Part shown: in pieces, positions 25,082 to 34,332 of the stretch
Layout: each line of letters opens with the position of its first letter
How positions within the stretch are numbered: position 1 is the stretch's first letter
Assembly (NCBI GenBank): GCA_046299555.1
Contig: JBKBHS010000004.1
Span: 124,001-188,000 of the forward strand
From: CALKJP01 sp046299555
Lineage (GTDB): Bacteria; Bacteroidota; Bacteroidia; JACCXN01
Direction: 5' to 3'
DNA length: 64,000 bases
Position numbers and translations under genes: made by a program
Notes under the pieces: model-generated
Seen by the model: the letters and a program-made list of their open reading frames with translations, nothing else
What the model was told of the DNA's origin: nothing
Database searches by the model: none

Positions 25082-26167
25082 ATGCGCTTGCATGGACTTA
25101 TAATAAGTGTTGTTATGGTATATAGCCTATTGGTTAATGCACAAAACAATTTGGTGCATAATCCAAGTTTTGAGGAATATACCGGCAATTGTGTGTTTAT
25201 AGACTATAACTCTTTAACCCATTGGTATAACCCTGATTGTTTTGGTACTCCGGAATATATGCACGAATGTTTGGATTATCCCAATACAACCTCAGCAGGT
25301 GTTCCTGAAAACATTAGAGGCTACCAATGGGCCAAAGAAGGGAAGGCATATGTTCTAATTAGTTGGGACAACAATTTATCTAGCTATGACGGCTTTAGAG
25401 AGTATTTAGCACAAAGGCTTAAAGCGCCCTTGCAGGCAGGTAAGGAATACTGTGTAAGTTTTTATGCTAGTTTAAGTGACTATGCGGCAAAGTTTGTTTA
25501 TGGTGGCAGCAATGCCTTAGGCTTAATTTTATCAAAAGACAGCATTTATGCCGATTCTATTTATTATTTTAATAGTTCATGGTGGTTGTGGAGTTGTAAT
25601 AATATATATGGCACACCTGTAATAGGCGATAGCACAAAAATATTAGACGATACGCTCAATTGGGTAAAAATAGAGGGCAAGTATATTGCCAAAGGCGGAG
25701 AGGAGTTTTTAGCAATTGGTAATTTTTATCCCAATAGTCAAACTCGATTTGAACGATATGATTTTGATGGTTATGGTTCAACCGCCTATTTTATAGATAT
25801 GGTAGAGCTTTTTTTGTGCGAAGATACGGTGCAAAAGCCCCTTGAGCCACCCCCAGCAAGCGATAGCTCGCTGCATTACAAACTACCCAATGTAATAAGC
25901 CCCAATGCAGATGGTTTAAACGATGCCTTTATGTTAGAGAGCAGAGGGGTAAAAGAGGTGAGTGTAACGTTATATAACAGGTGGGGCGAGGAAGTCCACA
26001 GGCATAAGATATCAGGCATAAGTACGGATGTTTTAAGCAAAACACAATTATGGGATGCTACACACAAGAATAAACCTGCCCCGCAAGGCGTATATTATTA
26101 CATAATTGAGCTAAGCACCAAAACAGGCGAGGTAATAATAGAAAAAGGCACGTTAACGGTGTTGTAA
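25082..26167 (+). CDS. T9SS type-B secreted protein, array copy 3
   Basis: A 361-residue paralogue starting at ATG (25082), with a different signal peptide (HGLIISVVMVYSLLVNAQ) but the same plan: NLVHNPSFEE opening, a beta-rich domain with the LNWVKIEGKYIAKGGEEFLAIG stretch, then LEPPPASD and a type-B sorting domain nearly identical to copies 1 and 2. The N-terminal domain is clearly more divergent than between copies 1 and 2, whereas the C-terminal 100 residues are almost unchanged, mixing copy-1-like (KLPNVIS) and copy-2-like (KEVSVTL) positions. Starts 9 bases after the type-A remnant. Predicted T9SS export; function unknown. Confidence 0.88.
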   Translation: MRLHGLIISVVMVYSLLVNAQNNLVHNPSFEEYTGNCVFIDYNSLTHWYNPDCFGTPEYMHECLDYPNTTSAGVPENIRGYQWAKEGKAYVLISWDNNLSSYDGFREYLAQRLKAPLQAGKEYCVSFYASLSDYAAKFVYGGSNALGLILSKDSIYADSIYYFNSSWWLWSCNNIYGTPVIGDSTKILDDTLNWVKIEGKYIAKGGEEFLAIGNFYPNSQTRFERYDFDGYGSTAYFIDMVELFLCEDTVQKPLEPPPASDSSLHYKLPNVISPNADGLNDAFMLESRGVKEVSVTLYNRWGEEVHRHKISGISTDVLSKTQLWDATHKNKPAPQGVYYYIIELSTKTGEVIIEKGTLTVL

Positions 26168-26240
26168 GCACCCTTAAAATTCAACTTCCCTCTCGAGAGA
26201 GCTTGTCCCGATTTATTGGAAGAGTAAGGGAGGAGTTAAA
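26168..26240 (+). repeat. Repeated spacer, copy 4 (degenerate)
   Basis: A degenerate copy of the array spacer, with CCCTCTCGAGAGAG palindrome and TCCCGATTTATTGGAAGAGT, ending in GGGAGGAG. It closes the array next to the convergent lpxH-like gene; no fourth gene follows. Confidence 0.6.
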
Positions 26241-26276
26241 ACTTTAATTAGGAAAGATAAAAGAAAGAATAATTTC

Positions 26277-27032
26277 TTATTCCTTTTCAAAATATTTCAA
26301 CTCCACATTTTTTCCATCAAATACCGCATAGGAATTATATTTTACCCATTCGCCTAAGTTAATGTAGCGAGCGCCTTTATCTAACGATATATCCAATGGC
26401 AAATGACGATGTCCGAAAATAAAATAATCAACCGGAGGATTTTTTAAAAGGTATTCTTTGCAAAACTGTATCAGCCATTCTTCGTTTTCGCCTAAAAATA
26501 TTTCGTCTGCTTCAGCATTGGCCATTCTGCTTTTTCGGCTGAAATAATTAGCCAGTCCTATGCCAAAATTGGGATGCAATCGTGCAAATAACCATTGGCA
26601 AAAGGGATTGGCAAAAATTTTTTTAATCAACTTATATCCTTTATCACCGGGGCCTAATCCATCGCCATGCCCCAAAAAAAATTTTTTGCCGTCAATTTCT
26701 TTTAATATCGGTTCTTTGTACAATTTCACTCCCAACTCTTCCTGAAAATAAGTAAAGCTCCACATATCATGATTGCCGGTAAAGAGATGAATGGGGATTC
26801 CCGAATCAGCCAAATGCGCTATGGTGCCAAGCAGGCGTGTATATCCTTTGGGAACAACAGTTTTATATTCAAACCAAAAATCAAATACATCGCCCATGAT
26901 GTAAATTTCTTTGGCATCATCTTTAATTTGATTTAAAAAACGAACAATGCGTTTTTCGCGTTCCAAACTTTTTTCGCGTGTGGGAACACCTAAATGAAAA
27001 TCAGAAAGAAAATATATATTGCTTCTTATCAG
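26277..27032 (-). CDS. lpxH: UDP-2,3-diacylglucosamine diphosphatase (LpxH-like)
   Basis: A calcineurin-like metallophosphatase that cleaves UDP-2,3-diacylglucosamine to lipid X in lipid A synthesis. The metal motifs in order are SDFHLG, GDVFDFWFEY, GNHDMW, HGDG and GHRHLP. No ATG, GTG or TTG start includes the essential first motif SDFHLG: the only TTG (at 26966) would remove it. The best start is CTG at 27032, whose CTGA overlaps the TGA stop of the upstream M1 peptidase gene, giving 251 residues, the normal length. Coupled translation is therefore likely. Third gene of the minus-strand operon with the M1 peptidase and the TlpA-like lipoprotein. Confidence 0.85.
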   Translation of the reverse strand: MIRSNIYFLSDFHLGVPTREKSLEREKRIVRFLNQIKDDAKEIYIMGDVFDFWFEYKTVVPKGYTRLLGTIAHLADSGIPIHLFTGNHDMWSFTYFQEELGVKLYKEPILKEIDGKKFFLGHGDGLGPGDKGYKLIKKIFANPFCQWLFARLHPNFGIGLANYFSRKSRMANAEADEIFLGENEEWLIQFCKEYLLKNPPVDYFIFGHRHLPLDISLDKGARYINLGEWVKYNSYAVFDGKNVELKYFEKE

Positions 27033-30000
27033 AATGAGAAATTTTTAATTTGTTCAAAAGGATTTAACAGGCTAAAATTAAGCATAAATCTCACTTTTTC
27101 GCCATAACTCAATTGATTTAAATCACTCGACATACCAAGTGGCATATATATTTCAAATACTTTTGGAATAACTGTAATAGCTACGCCATAGGCCCAAACT
27201 AACTGGTCGCTGGTTTGTAACGATGCTGAAGAAATTCCTGCATCGGCATATACTGCCAATGGTAGTTTTAATGGCAATGCTGCCTGAATATTGATGGCGC
27301 TTAACCAATTACGGTCTGATTGTAATGCGGTTAAATTTTTAAATCCTCCATCGTTTGGAATAAGCTGATTAGAGAGGCTTCCTTTAAAATCAGTTCTCCC
27401 AAGCATGATATGATTAAAAAGATAATCATTATTACCGCTCATTCCGAAATTGTAATATCCGTTTCTAGAATTATTGAAAATAAATGAACCGGCAAATAGG
27501 CGTACATCAACTCCTTTCTTCTTTTCAGGATATTTAAAAAGTATTTTTGCTTCGCCAAACACCTTTGCCATTTCGGTATTTTCATGCACCGTTATTTGAA
27601 GGCTATGCGGACGAATGGGATGTTTAGATTTTATTAGGTATTGCGCTTCTCTTACATCATATTGTTTAGTTTCTTTTTTGTAATTTGTAAAAATTCTATT
27701 AGCATCAAAGGCAGGAACACTTTCATCTTTAGCTATAAAATAATACCTGAAACTTAGTGATGTACTATAAAAACTTCGGGCATTTTTATTCATTACATCA
27801 AATACAATTTCGGGGACTATTTTGGTAAATGTTAGATTATGATTGTTGATATTGCCATAACTAAAGTGAGAGGCGCTTATTCCGGGCGATAGGCGTTTGA
27901 AATTATTTTGTGGTAAAAAGTTATAATTAATTTTACCTGTACCCGTAAAGGTGTTGGTATTGGTGGCATACATAGGAACGAGCACATACTCAAAGCGTTT
28001 TTGCGGAATTAAACTATTATAAAAAGCTATTCCAGGCATTACTTTATTGTATTGATTCCAGCCAACAACCGGAGTGTAAAATATTTGTGTTACTTCCGGG
28101 TTTTCAACTTTACCTAACCATTGAAACTGTATTTTTTCAATATTCTTAAACATACCTTTTGTTCGTATGGTATTGTTTTGTCGGTTTATTTCAGGAATAT
28201 TTTCATTGGCATCAATTCGTATTTTATCCGGATTCATAAAAAATACATCCACGGTTTTAGTGCCGGTAAATCCATCGAACCATTCGGTAGCTGAAATTTT
28301 ATTTTCGTTGTTGATGTAAGAAAGACTAAAAGGAGATGCTATTCCGTTTTTGTTTTTAATTTTTACCTTGTAGCAATCGCCTGTAAAGCTATTGCTGCAT
28401 AATCCTTTTTTTACGGATTTTATTTTGTAGTCAATTTTTTTATTGGTACCAATTATTTCATCAAAAAACCAGCTTAAATCTTTTCCGCTTTTCTCTTCAA
28501 AAATGGCTCTTAAATCTTCGGGTTGAGGATGTTTAAATTTCCATTTTTCGTAATAGGCTTTCATTATTTCGTCCATTTTTTCTTGTCCCAAATAGGCTTC
28601 CAAATAGGTAAATACCAATGCTGATTTACCATACACTATGGCACCATAATTTAATTCTGAAAACTTTTCGGAAGGAAGTTCAATGGGTTGGTCTTCGTTT
28701 TTTCTTGCTTGAAAAAAGTATCCCAATTCAAATTGTGTTAAATGGTTTGAATTGCCTAAGCCCAAAAAGCCCAATAAACCGGATTGACCTTTGCCTAATA
28801 TTCCTGCCTTTGGATATTTTGTGTGGATATAACGAGCTTCGTAATATGAGTTTAAACCTTCGTCCATCCATGGATGTTTGCGCTCGTTGCTGCCTAAAAT
28901 GCCATAAAACCAATTATGTCCTATTTCGTGCATAATGGTTACTTCTAGTGTAAAAGGATCTTCCATAGATGTTATAACCGTAACATTCGGATATTCCATG
29001 CCACCTCCTGCATCTAGCAAGCCTTCTACCGCTGTTGCCTGATTGTAAGGGTAATCGCCTAACCATTTGGAATAATAATAAAGCGCATCATTCATATATT
29101 CAATACTATTGCGCCAGGCATTAAAACCATCTTCGCTAAACATGGTATAGGTAGTTACTCTTCTGCCACTGTTGGGTAGTTCAACTTCACCTTTTCTTAC
29201 GTAATATTCGCGACTGCAAAACCATGCAAAATCATGTATATTTTTTTGCTTATAATGAATGGTTTTTAATGGCTCTTCTTTTGGGAAATTAAAGAATCCT
29301 TTTTCAGGCGACTGTAGGGATTGAGTTATAGCCGCTAAACTATCTAAAAAAGCAATTTCGGATGCAGTTTGTAAATCGCCTGTAGCTCCTACGCGATAAA
29401 AAGCCGGAAGCGTAATTTTTACATCAAAGCTTCCAAACTCTGAATAAAATTCTCCTTGATTTAAATAAGTCATTTGGTTCCATCCGTTCTTATCGTAAAC
29501 CGCAGGCTTTGGGTACCATTGCGAAATCATATAGGATTTATCATCATGTCCTAAACGAGAAAACTTACCAACAGGAATTTTTACTTTAAAAGGAGTGGTA
29601 ATGGTAATTTTTTTTCCGGGTAATAAGGAATTATTCAATTTTAATAAAGCAATATCAATATAATCTTTATCGTAATCCCAGCGAACGGTTTGGCCATCAA
29701 CCTTAAAATCTAAACTATCAATATACCCACGTTCTTCTTCTTTTGAATAGTAAAATTCGGTAGCTCCACCTTCTAATAATTGTTTGGCTAATGCTGTTTG
29801 ATGGTTTTTATATGCATTAGGCCATAAGTGCATGTATATGCCATGCAAAGTATCAGGAGAGTTATTGATGTATTCTATGATGATATAGCCATGCAATTCA
29901 TGTTTTTTATCATCTAATTTTACATCAATTGTATAATTTACTTCCTGTTGAAAGTATTCTTTATTTTTTTGCGCAAATGCGAATGCCGAGCTTAAATACA

Positions 30001-30043
30001 AAAGCCCCGCGAATAAAATGCGAGGCTTATGGATAAATTTCAT
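27029..30043 (-). CDS. Secreted M1 family metallopeptidase with C-terminal barrel-like region
   Basis: A 1004-residue exported zinc aminopeptidase. I choose the ATG at 30043 (MKFIHKPRILFAGLL), which gives a clean signal peptide ending AFAFA before Q; a TTG at 30058 is an alternative. The M1 signature is complete: GGGMEYP substrate loop, HEIGH (His372, Glu373, His376) and the third zinc ligand Glu395 in WMDEGLNSYYEARY. The catalytic part ends near residue 560. The last about 370 residues are beta-rich with repeated alternating hydrophobic strands and end in aromatic Phe, which looks like an outer-membrane barrel or a large beta domain, making it longer than most M1 enzymes. It is 18 bases after the TlpA-like gene. 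Confidence 0.9.
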   Translation of the reverse strand: MKFIHKPRILFAGLLYLSSAFAFAQKNKEYFQQEVNYTIDVKLDDKKHELHGYIIIEYINNSPDTLHGIYMHLWPNAYKNHQTALAKQLLEGGATEFYYSKEEERGYIDSLDFKVDGQTVRWDYDKDYIDIALLKLNNSLLPGKKITITTPFKVKIPVGKFSRLGHDDKSYMISQWYPKPAVYDKNGWNQMTYLNQGEFYSEFGSFDVKITLPAFYRVGATGDLQTASEIAFLDSLAAITQSLQSPEKGFFNFPKEEPLKTIHYKQKNIHDFAWFCSREYYVRKGEVELPNSGRRVTTYTMFSEDGFNAWRNSIEYMNDALYYYSKWLGDYPYNQATAVEGLLDAGGGMEYPNVTVITSMEDPFTLEVTIMHEIGHNWFYGILGSNERKHPWMDEGLNSYYEARYIHTKYPKAGILGKGQSGLLGFLGLGNSNHLTQFELGYFFQARKNEDQPIELPSEKFSELNYGAIVYGKSALVFTYLEAYLGQEKMDEIMKAYYEKWKFKHPQPEDLRAIFEEKSGKDLSWFFDEIIGTNKKIDYKIKSVKKGLCSNSFTGDCYKVKIKNKNGIASPFSLSYINNENKISATEWFDGFTGTKTVDVFFMNPDKIRIDANENIPEINRQNNTIRTKGMFKNIEKIQFQWLGKVENPEVTQIFYTPVVGWNQYNKVMPGIAFYNSLIPQKRFEYVLVPMYATNTNTFTGTGKINYNFLPQNNFKRLSPGISASHFSYGNINNHNLTFTKIVPEIVFDVMNKNARSFYSTSLSFRYYFIAKDESVPAFDANRIFTNYKKETKQYDVREAQYLIKSKHPIRPHSLQITVHENTEMAKVFGEAKILFKYPEKKKGVDVRLFAGSFIFNNSRNGYYNFGMSGNNDYLFNHIMLGRTDFKGSLSNQLIPNDGGFKNLTALQSDRNWLSAINIQAALPLKLPLAVYADAGISSASLQTSDQLVWAYGVAITVIPKVFEIYMPLGMSSDLNQLSYGEKVRFMLNFSLLNPFEQIKNFSF

Positions 30044-30061
30044 ATCAACGATTTTCAATGT

Positions 30062-31174
30062 TTAAGAACCTTTAAAAATTTCTTCCAGTTTTTGTTCTAA
30101 TTGAGCCCCTCTTAACCCTTTGGCTATTATTTTACCATCTTTATCTACTAAAACAGTGTAGGGTACACCTGTAATATTGTATTGTTTAACAACGGAAGAG
30201 TTCCAAAATGCCAAATCGCTGATGTGTTTCCAAGTTAAATTATCTTCTTTTATGGCTTGCTCCCAAGCTGCTTTTTCACGGTCTAACGATACACCTAAAA
30301 TTTCAAAACCTTTATCTTTATATTTAGCATAGAGTTTAACCACATTTGGGTTTTCCATTCTACAAGGTTTGCACCATGATGCCCAAAAATCGATTAACAC
30401 CACTTTCCCTCTTAATGAAGATAATGAAAGCGGTTCGCCTGATGGGGTATTCATTACAATATCAGGGGCTTCTGCTCCAATAGCCAATTTTGAAAGCTCT
30501 TTGTATCGCGAAGTAAATGCTTGAACATAACTTGAGTTGGGGTATTTTTCATTTAATCCATCATGAAGAATTTTGTATATTTCTAAATCGTTTTCAGGAT
30601 TTAGTTGTTCTATGGCTGCAAGCGAAGCAAAAGAATATTTGTTTTCAGTAATAAATTGTTTTATGTATTCAATTTGTTCTTTAATGGTTTCATTAAATTC
30701 CGATTCTAATTGAGCACCTATTTGTTCTATATTCGGGTCGCCTTGCTTTGACATAAAAATTCTTTGTAGCGAATCGCGTTTAACAGACCCTATTTTTAAA
30801 TATTCATTTAATTTCTGCAGTAATTTAGAATCCTCAGAAGTACCTTCAATAGAATAATTTTCTGCCATGTTTGTTGCAGAGGCTTTAATGGTAATATTTT
30901 CAATTGTATCCAATATAAGTATGATAAAATTTTGAGGGTTAATTTTTAAACGATAAAATCCTTTTTCGGGTAAATTAGTAATTATTTCAAATTCTCCGTT
31001 TTTATTAATTTTTGCAGAATCTTTAACAATGGCTTGCGAAAAAGTAAGTTGTTCCAATATTACTGTTTCACCATTGCTATTTTCTAATTTGCCGTTAATA
31101 GTTACATTGCCTTTTTTACCGGAGGTGCAGGAAAGGAATATAATAAATAAGTTTATTAAAATAATTAATCGCAT
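30062..31174 (-). CDS. TlpA-like thiol-disulfide lipoprotein with DUF4369 domain
   Basis: A 370-residue lipoprotein. Lipobox ends in LSC with Cys16 as the lipidated residue. The N-terminal domain (about 22-105) with NVTINGKLENSNGETVILEQ is the DUF4369 type typical of Bacteroidota. The C-terminal thioredoxin fold carries WASWCKPCRMENPNVV with Cys268 and Cys271, a TlpA/ResA-type active site for disulfide reduction in the periplasm. First gene of the operon with the M1 peptidase and lpxH; a periplasmic role in keeping exported proteins correctly folded would suit its neighbours, but this is inferred. A -7 box lies upstream. Confidence 0.9.
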   Translation of the reverse strand: MRLIILINLFIIFLSCTSGKKGNVTINGKLENSNGETVILEQLTFSQAIVKDSAKINKNGEFEIITNLPEKGFYRLKINPQNFIILILDTIENITIKASATNMAENYSIEGTSEDSKLLQKLNEYLKIGSVKRDSLQRIFMSKQGDPNIEQIGAQLESEFNETIKEQIEYIKQFITENKYSFASLAAIEQLNPENDLEIYKILHDGLNEKYPNSSYVQAFTSRYKELSKLAIGAEAPDIVMNTPSGEPLSLSSLRGKVVLIDFWASWCKPCRMENPNVVKLYAKYKDKGFEILGVSLDREKAAWEQAIKEDNLTWKHISDLAFWNSSVVKQYNITGVPYTVLVDKDGKIIAKGLRGAQLEQKLEEIFKGS

Positions 31175-31193
31175 TTGTTTAAAATTAAGAGCC

Positions 31194-31201
31194 CAAATAT
31201 A
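31194..31201 (-). promoter_or_regulatory. Candidate -7 box for the TlpA-M1-lpxH operon
   Basis: Reading the minus strand, TATATTTG matches TAnnTTTG exactly, 20 bases before the TlpA-like ATG. A TTTG lies upstream at 31218-31221 but with 16 bases of spacing, shorter than usual. Confidence 0.45.
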
Positions 31202-31288
31202 CGTAAATTTAATTCCTCAAATAATTATTTAGGATGGTGTAACAGCCTAATTATTCTTATTTTTAACAACTTTTAATAAAGTTAAACA

Positions 31289-32254
31289 ATGAATAAATTA
31301 ATCCAGAAATATAGGGGGATTTTCCGCAAATTTAAGCCGTCTTATGTTTTATATAATTTATGGAAAATAAATAAGTTAAAACACAATAAAATATTATATA
31401 AGAAATATGGAATTGATAAAAGTATTTACAGTTCCCTTTCTCATAAAGATATAAAAATACCTGCTACCGAAATCCCTTGGCTTGATAAATATGATGCAAA
31501 AGAAAAATTAGCCGAACACCCTGCAACAAGTACCTTCCCTGAATCTATCCAAAATCAATTTCATCAGTGGATTGATAAGGGTTATATCGTTTTAGAAAAA
31601 TATTTCAGCGAACAACAAGTTGACGAAACATATAAAGAAGTAGAGTCGTTGTTTAAACAACAAAAAATTGATTATAACTATACCGGTGGCAGAATAATGG
31701 ATGCCTTTAGATATTCAGAAAAGGTAAACATCATGATGCGCGATAAAGAGCTTTTGCGTTTAATTTCGTTTTTATTGGGAAAAGAAACCGATTTATTTCA
31801 AACCATTAATTTTTTTGAAGGAAGTCAACAAAACCCTCATTCAGATTTTATTCATATGAGTACTGAACCTAAAGGATATTTAGTAGGAGTATGGGTTGCT
31901 TTAGAAGATATTGATACCGATGCAGGTCCTGTTTATTACTATCCGGGTAGCCACCGTTTGCCTTATGTGTTTAATGAAGATTTTGAAACCGGAAATACAT
32001 CTCTTTGGCTTGGAGCTAATAATTACACCAATTATGAGATTAAAATTCAGCAATTAATAAAAGAACATAATTTGCAGCCCGTTGAATTTACTGCTAAAAA
32101 AGGCGATGTATTAATATGGCATGCCAATTTGATTCATGGTGGTAAAAAAATAAATCGAAAAGGTGCCACACGAAAAAGTTTGGTAGGACATTATTTCTCA
32201 AAAGGTGTTTTATGCTATCATGAAATTACGGAACGTCCTGCTATAATTGAATAA
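31289..32254 (+). CDS. Phytanoyl-CoA dioxygenase (PhyH) family protein
   Basis: A 321-residue member of the PhyH family of Fe(II)/2-oxoglutarate oxygenases. The iron ligands are visible as His184-x-Asp186 (NPHSDFIHM) and His283 (NLIHGG), with Arg295 placed to bind 2-oxoglutarate. The core sits in residues about 95-305; the first 80 residues are basic and unlike the family core. There is no signal peptide. PhyH-family substrates vary from acyl-CoAs to small osmolytes and halogenated or phosphonate compounds, so the substrate is open. It starts a co-directional run with a membrane protein, an SDR oxidoreductase and an amidohydrolase. Confidence 0.85.
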   Translation: MNKLIQKYRGIFRKFKPSYVLYNLWKINKLKHNKILYKKYGIDKSIYSSLSHKDIKIPATEIPWLDKYDAKEKLAEHPATSTFPESIQNQFHQWIDKGYIVLEKYFSEQQVDETYKEVESLFKQQKIDYNYTGGRIMDAFRYSEKVNIMMRDKELLRLISFLLGKETDLFQTINFFEGSQQNPHSDFIHMSTEPKGYLVGVWVALEDIDTDAGPVYYYPGSHRLPYVFNEDFETGNTSLWLGANNYTNYEIKIQQLIKEHNLQPVEFTAKKGDVLIWHANLIHGGKKINRKGATRKSLVGHYFSKGVLCYHEITERPAIIE

Positions 32255-32260
32255 TGATTG

Positions 32261-33577
32261 ATGTCTGAAATTTTACTTCCACTTATTTATTTAATTTTAT
32301 TTAACTGGCTTATTGTTAAGTTTAAGGTTTTTCATTTGCCTGAACTTGGGTTAAAAGCCTCCTTGTTTGCTTTTAATCTAAAAATTATATTCGGTTTTAT
32401 TATCTGGTATATCTACACTTTTTATTATTCTGATAGAGGTACAGGCGACCAGTATCGTTATTTTGATGATGCTGCCATAATGTTTGAAGCTTTTTTACAA
32501 AAACCAATTTATTTTATTGAATTATTCTTTGATAAGGGAAGAGAAAACGAAGAATTAAAACCATTCTACGAGCGTTTAATGAACTGGGATAAAGAATATA
32601 ATTATGCTTGGATAATTGATAACAGAACCATTATTCGATTTAATGCCTTAGTACATTTTTTCTCGTGGGGCAATTTTCATGTGCATACGATTTTCATGAA
32701 TTTTCTTTCATTTAGCGGTCTATTTTTATTATACAAAAGTCTAATTCGATTTTTTGTTACAAAACCTAAATTATTATTCATAGCTGTATTTTTAATGCCA
32801 ACCGTTTTGTTTTGGGGCTCCGGTGTATTAAAAGAAGGTATCGTGATTTTTGGATTAGGTTTATTTTGTTATGGTTTCTTTAATTCTTTTAATGAACAAT
32901 ATTTTAATATAAAAACTTTCTTGTTTTTTATTATGGGAATATTGGTATTGGCAAGTATTAAAGTATATGTATTACTATGTTTGATACCTGCTGCATTAAC
33001 TTATTTTATTATAAAAAAACTTCCTGTAAAGCATACTTGGTTGTTCTTTTTTTGTATTCAAGTAGCATTTGTTTTACTAATATTTAATTTAAAATGGATA
33101 CATCCTGAGTTAGATATTGTAAATAAATTATGGTTTAAGCGAAACGATTTTATAAATGTTGCCAACGAATGGGGGGCTAAAAGTACTATAGCACCAATAC
33201 CATTTGAAAAATCAGCTATGAGTATTATGTTGCATAGTCCTCAAGCAATAATTAATAGCTTATTTAGACCGCATATTTTGGAGCTAAAATCAATGATGTA
33301 TTTAATGCCTTTTTTTGAAAATTTATTACTGTTATTACTTGTAATATTGGTGATTTTAAACTTTAAAAAACCTGATAAGCAAGTGCAGTACTTTAGTATG
33401 TTTGCATTGGTTTTTATAGTTTATTTAGCTACTATGATTGGATTAACAACTCCAATTTTAGGTGCAATTGTAAGATATAAATTGCCTTTAATGCCATTTT
33501 TACTTTTAATTCTTTTTCAATGTTTAAACATTGAAAAAATAATTCAAAAATATCCCATCATAAATAAATTAATATGA
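32261..33577 (+). CDS. Polytopic membrane protein of unknown function
   Basis: A 438-residue integral membrane protein with about ten predicted helices; start taken at ATG 32261 rather than the TTG one codon before. There is a soluble acidic loop near residues 55-115 (RGTGDQYRYFDDA onward). Size, helix number and an early conserved-looking Asp/Tyr loop resemble polysaccharide polymerases of the EpsG or Wzy kind and GT-C glycosyltransferases, but I see no decisive motif. It ends by overlapping the SDR gene start (ATGA), so translational coupling with that enzyme is likely. I do not assign a function. Confidence 0.6.
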   Translation: MSEILLPLIYLILFNWLIVKFKVFHLPELGLKASLFAFNLKIIFGFIIWYIYTFYYSDRGTGDQYRYFDDAAIMFEAFLQKPIYFIELFFDKGRENEELKPFYERLMNWDKEYNYAWIIDNRTIIRFNALVHFFSWGNFHVHTIFMNFLSFSGLFLLYKSLIRFFVTKPKLLFIAVFLMPTVLFWGSGVLKEGIVIFGLGLFCYGFFNSFNEQYFNIKTFLFFIMGILVLASIKVYVLLCLIPAALTYFIIKKLPVKHTWLFFFCIQVAFVLLIFNLKWIHPELDIVNKLWFKRNDFINVANEWGAKSTIAPIPFEKSAMSIMLHSPQAIINSLFRPHILELKSMMYLMPFFENLLLLLLVILVILNFKKPDKQVQYFSMFALVFIVYLATMIGLTTPILGAIVRYKLPLMPFLLLILFQCLNIEKIIQKYPIINKLI

Positions 33578-34332
33578 AAAAAATAGTATTTGTTACCGGA
33601 GCTACAGCCGGCTTTGGAAAAGCCATTGCTGAAATATTTTCAAAAAATAATTATGATATAATTATAAATGGTCGAAGAAAAAATCGCCTTGACGAACTCG
33701 AAAAAGAATTGCGTAAAAATGGTGCTGATGTTTTGCAATTACCATTTGATGTAAGAGATAAAAATGCTGTAAAACAAGCTGTTGAAAGTTTAACAGGAAA
33801 ATGGCAAAACATAAATATTTTAGTTAATAATGCCGGATTAGCTCAAGGTCTTAATCTTATTCAGGAGGGAGAAATTGAAGATTGGGATACCATGATTGAT
33901 ACCAATGTAAAAGGTTTATTGTATGTATCAAGAGCGGTAATGCCTTTGTTAATTAAAACAGGCAATGCACATGTTTTTAATATAGGCTCTATAGCCGGTA
34001 AAGAAGTGTATCAAAAAGGAAATGTTTATTGTGCTACCAAACATGCGGTAGATGCTATTACCAAAGCCATGCGAATAGATATGCTCGAACATGGCATAAA
34101 AGTTACAGGTATTTGCCCGGGCGCAGCAGAAACAGAATTTTCATTGGTGCGCTATAAAGGCGATGCAGAAAAAGCCAAAAACGTTTACAATGGGTTTACT
34201 CCTCTTTATGCACAGGATATTGCGGAAATAGTTTATTTTGCTGCTTCTCGTCCTGCGCATGTTTGTATAAACGATATAATTATTACCCCTACAGCACAAG
34301 CAAATGCTATGTATATTCATAAAACAATTTAA
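33574..34332 (+). CDS. Short-chain dehydrogenase/reductase
   Basis: A 252-residue NAD(P)-dependent oxidoreductase of the classical SDR family. Cofactor motif TGATAGFG (residues 8-15), structural NNAG (85-88), and catalytic Ser139, Tyr152 and Lys156 (VYCATKHAV) are all present, together with the CPGAAETEF region after the active site. The overall pattern is closest to YdfG-like reductases of 3-hydroxy acids such as serine or 3-hydroxypropionate, but the substrate is not certain. Overlaps the membrane protein gene by 4 bases, and the next gene starts immediately after its stop. Confidence 0.92.
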   Translation: MKKIVFVTGATAGFGKAIAEIFSKNNYDIIINGRRKNRLDELEKELRKNGADVLQLPFDVRDKNAVKQAVESLTGKWQNINILVNNAGLAQGLNLIQEGEIEDWDTMIDTNVKGLLYVSRAVMPLLIKTGNAHVFNIGSIAGKEVYQKGNVYCATKHAVDAITKAMRIDMLEHGIKVTGICPGAAETEFSLVRYKGDAEKAKNVYNGFTPLYAQDIAEIVYFAASRPAHVCINDIIITPTAQANAMYIHKTI

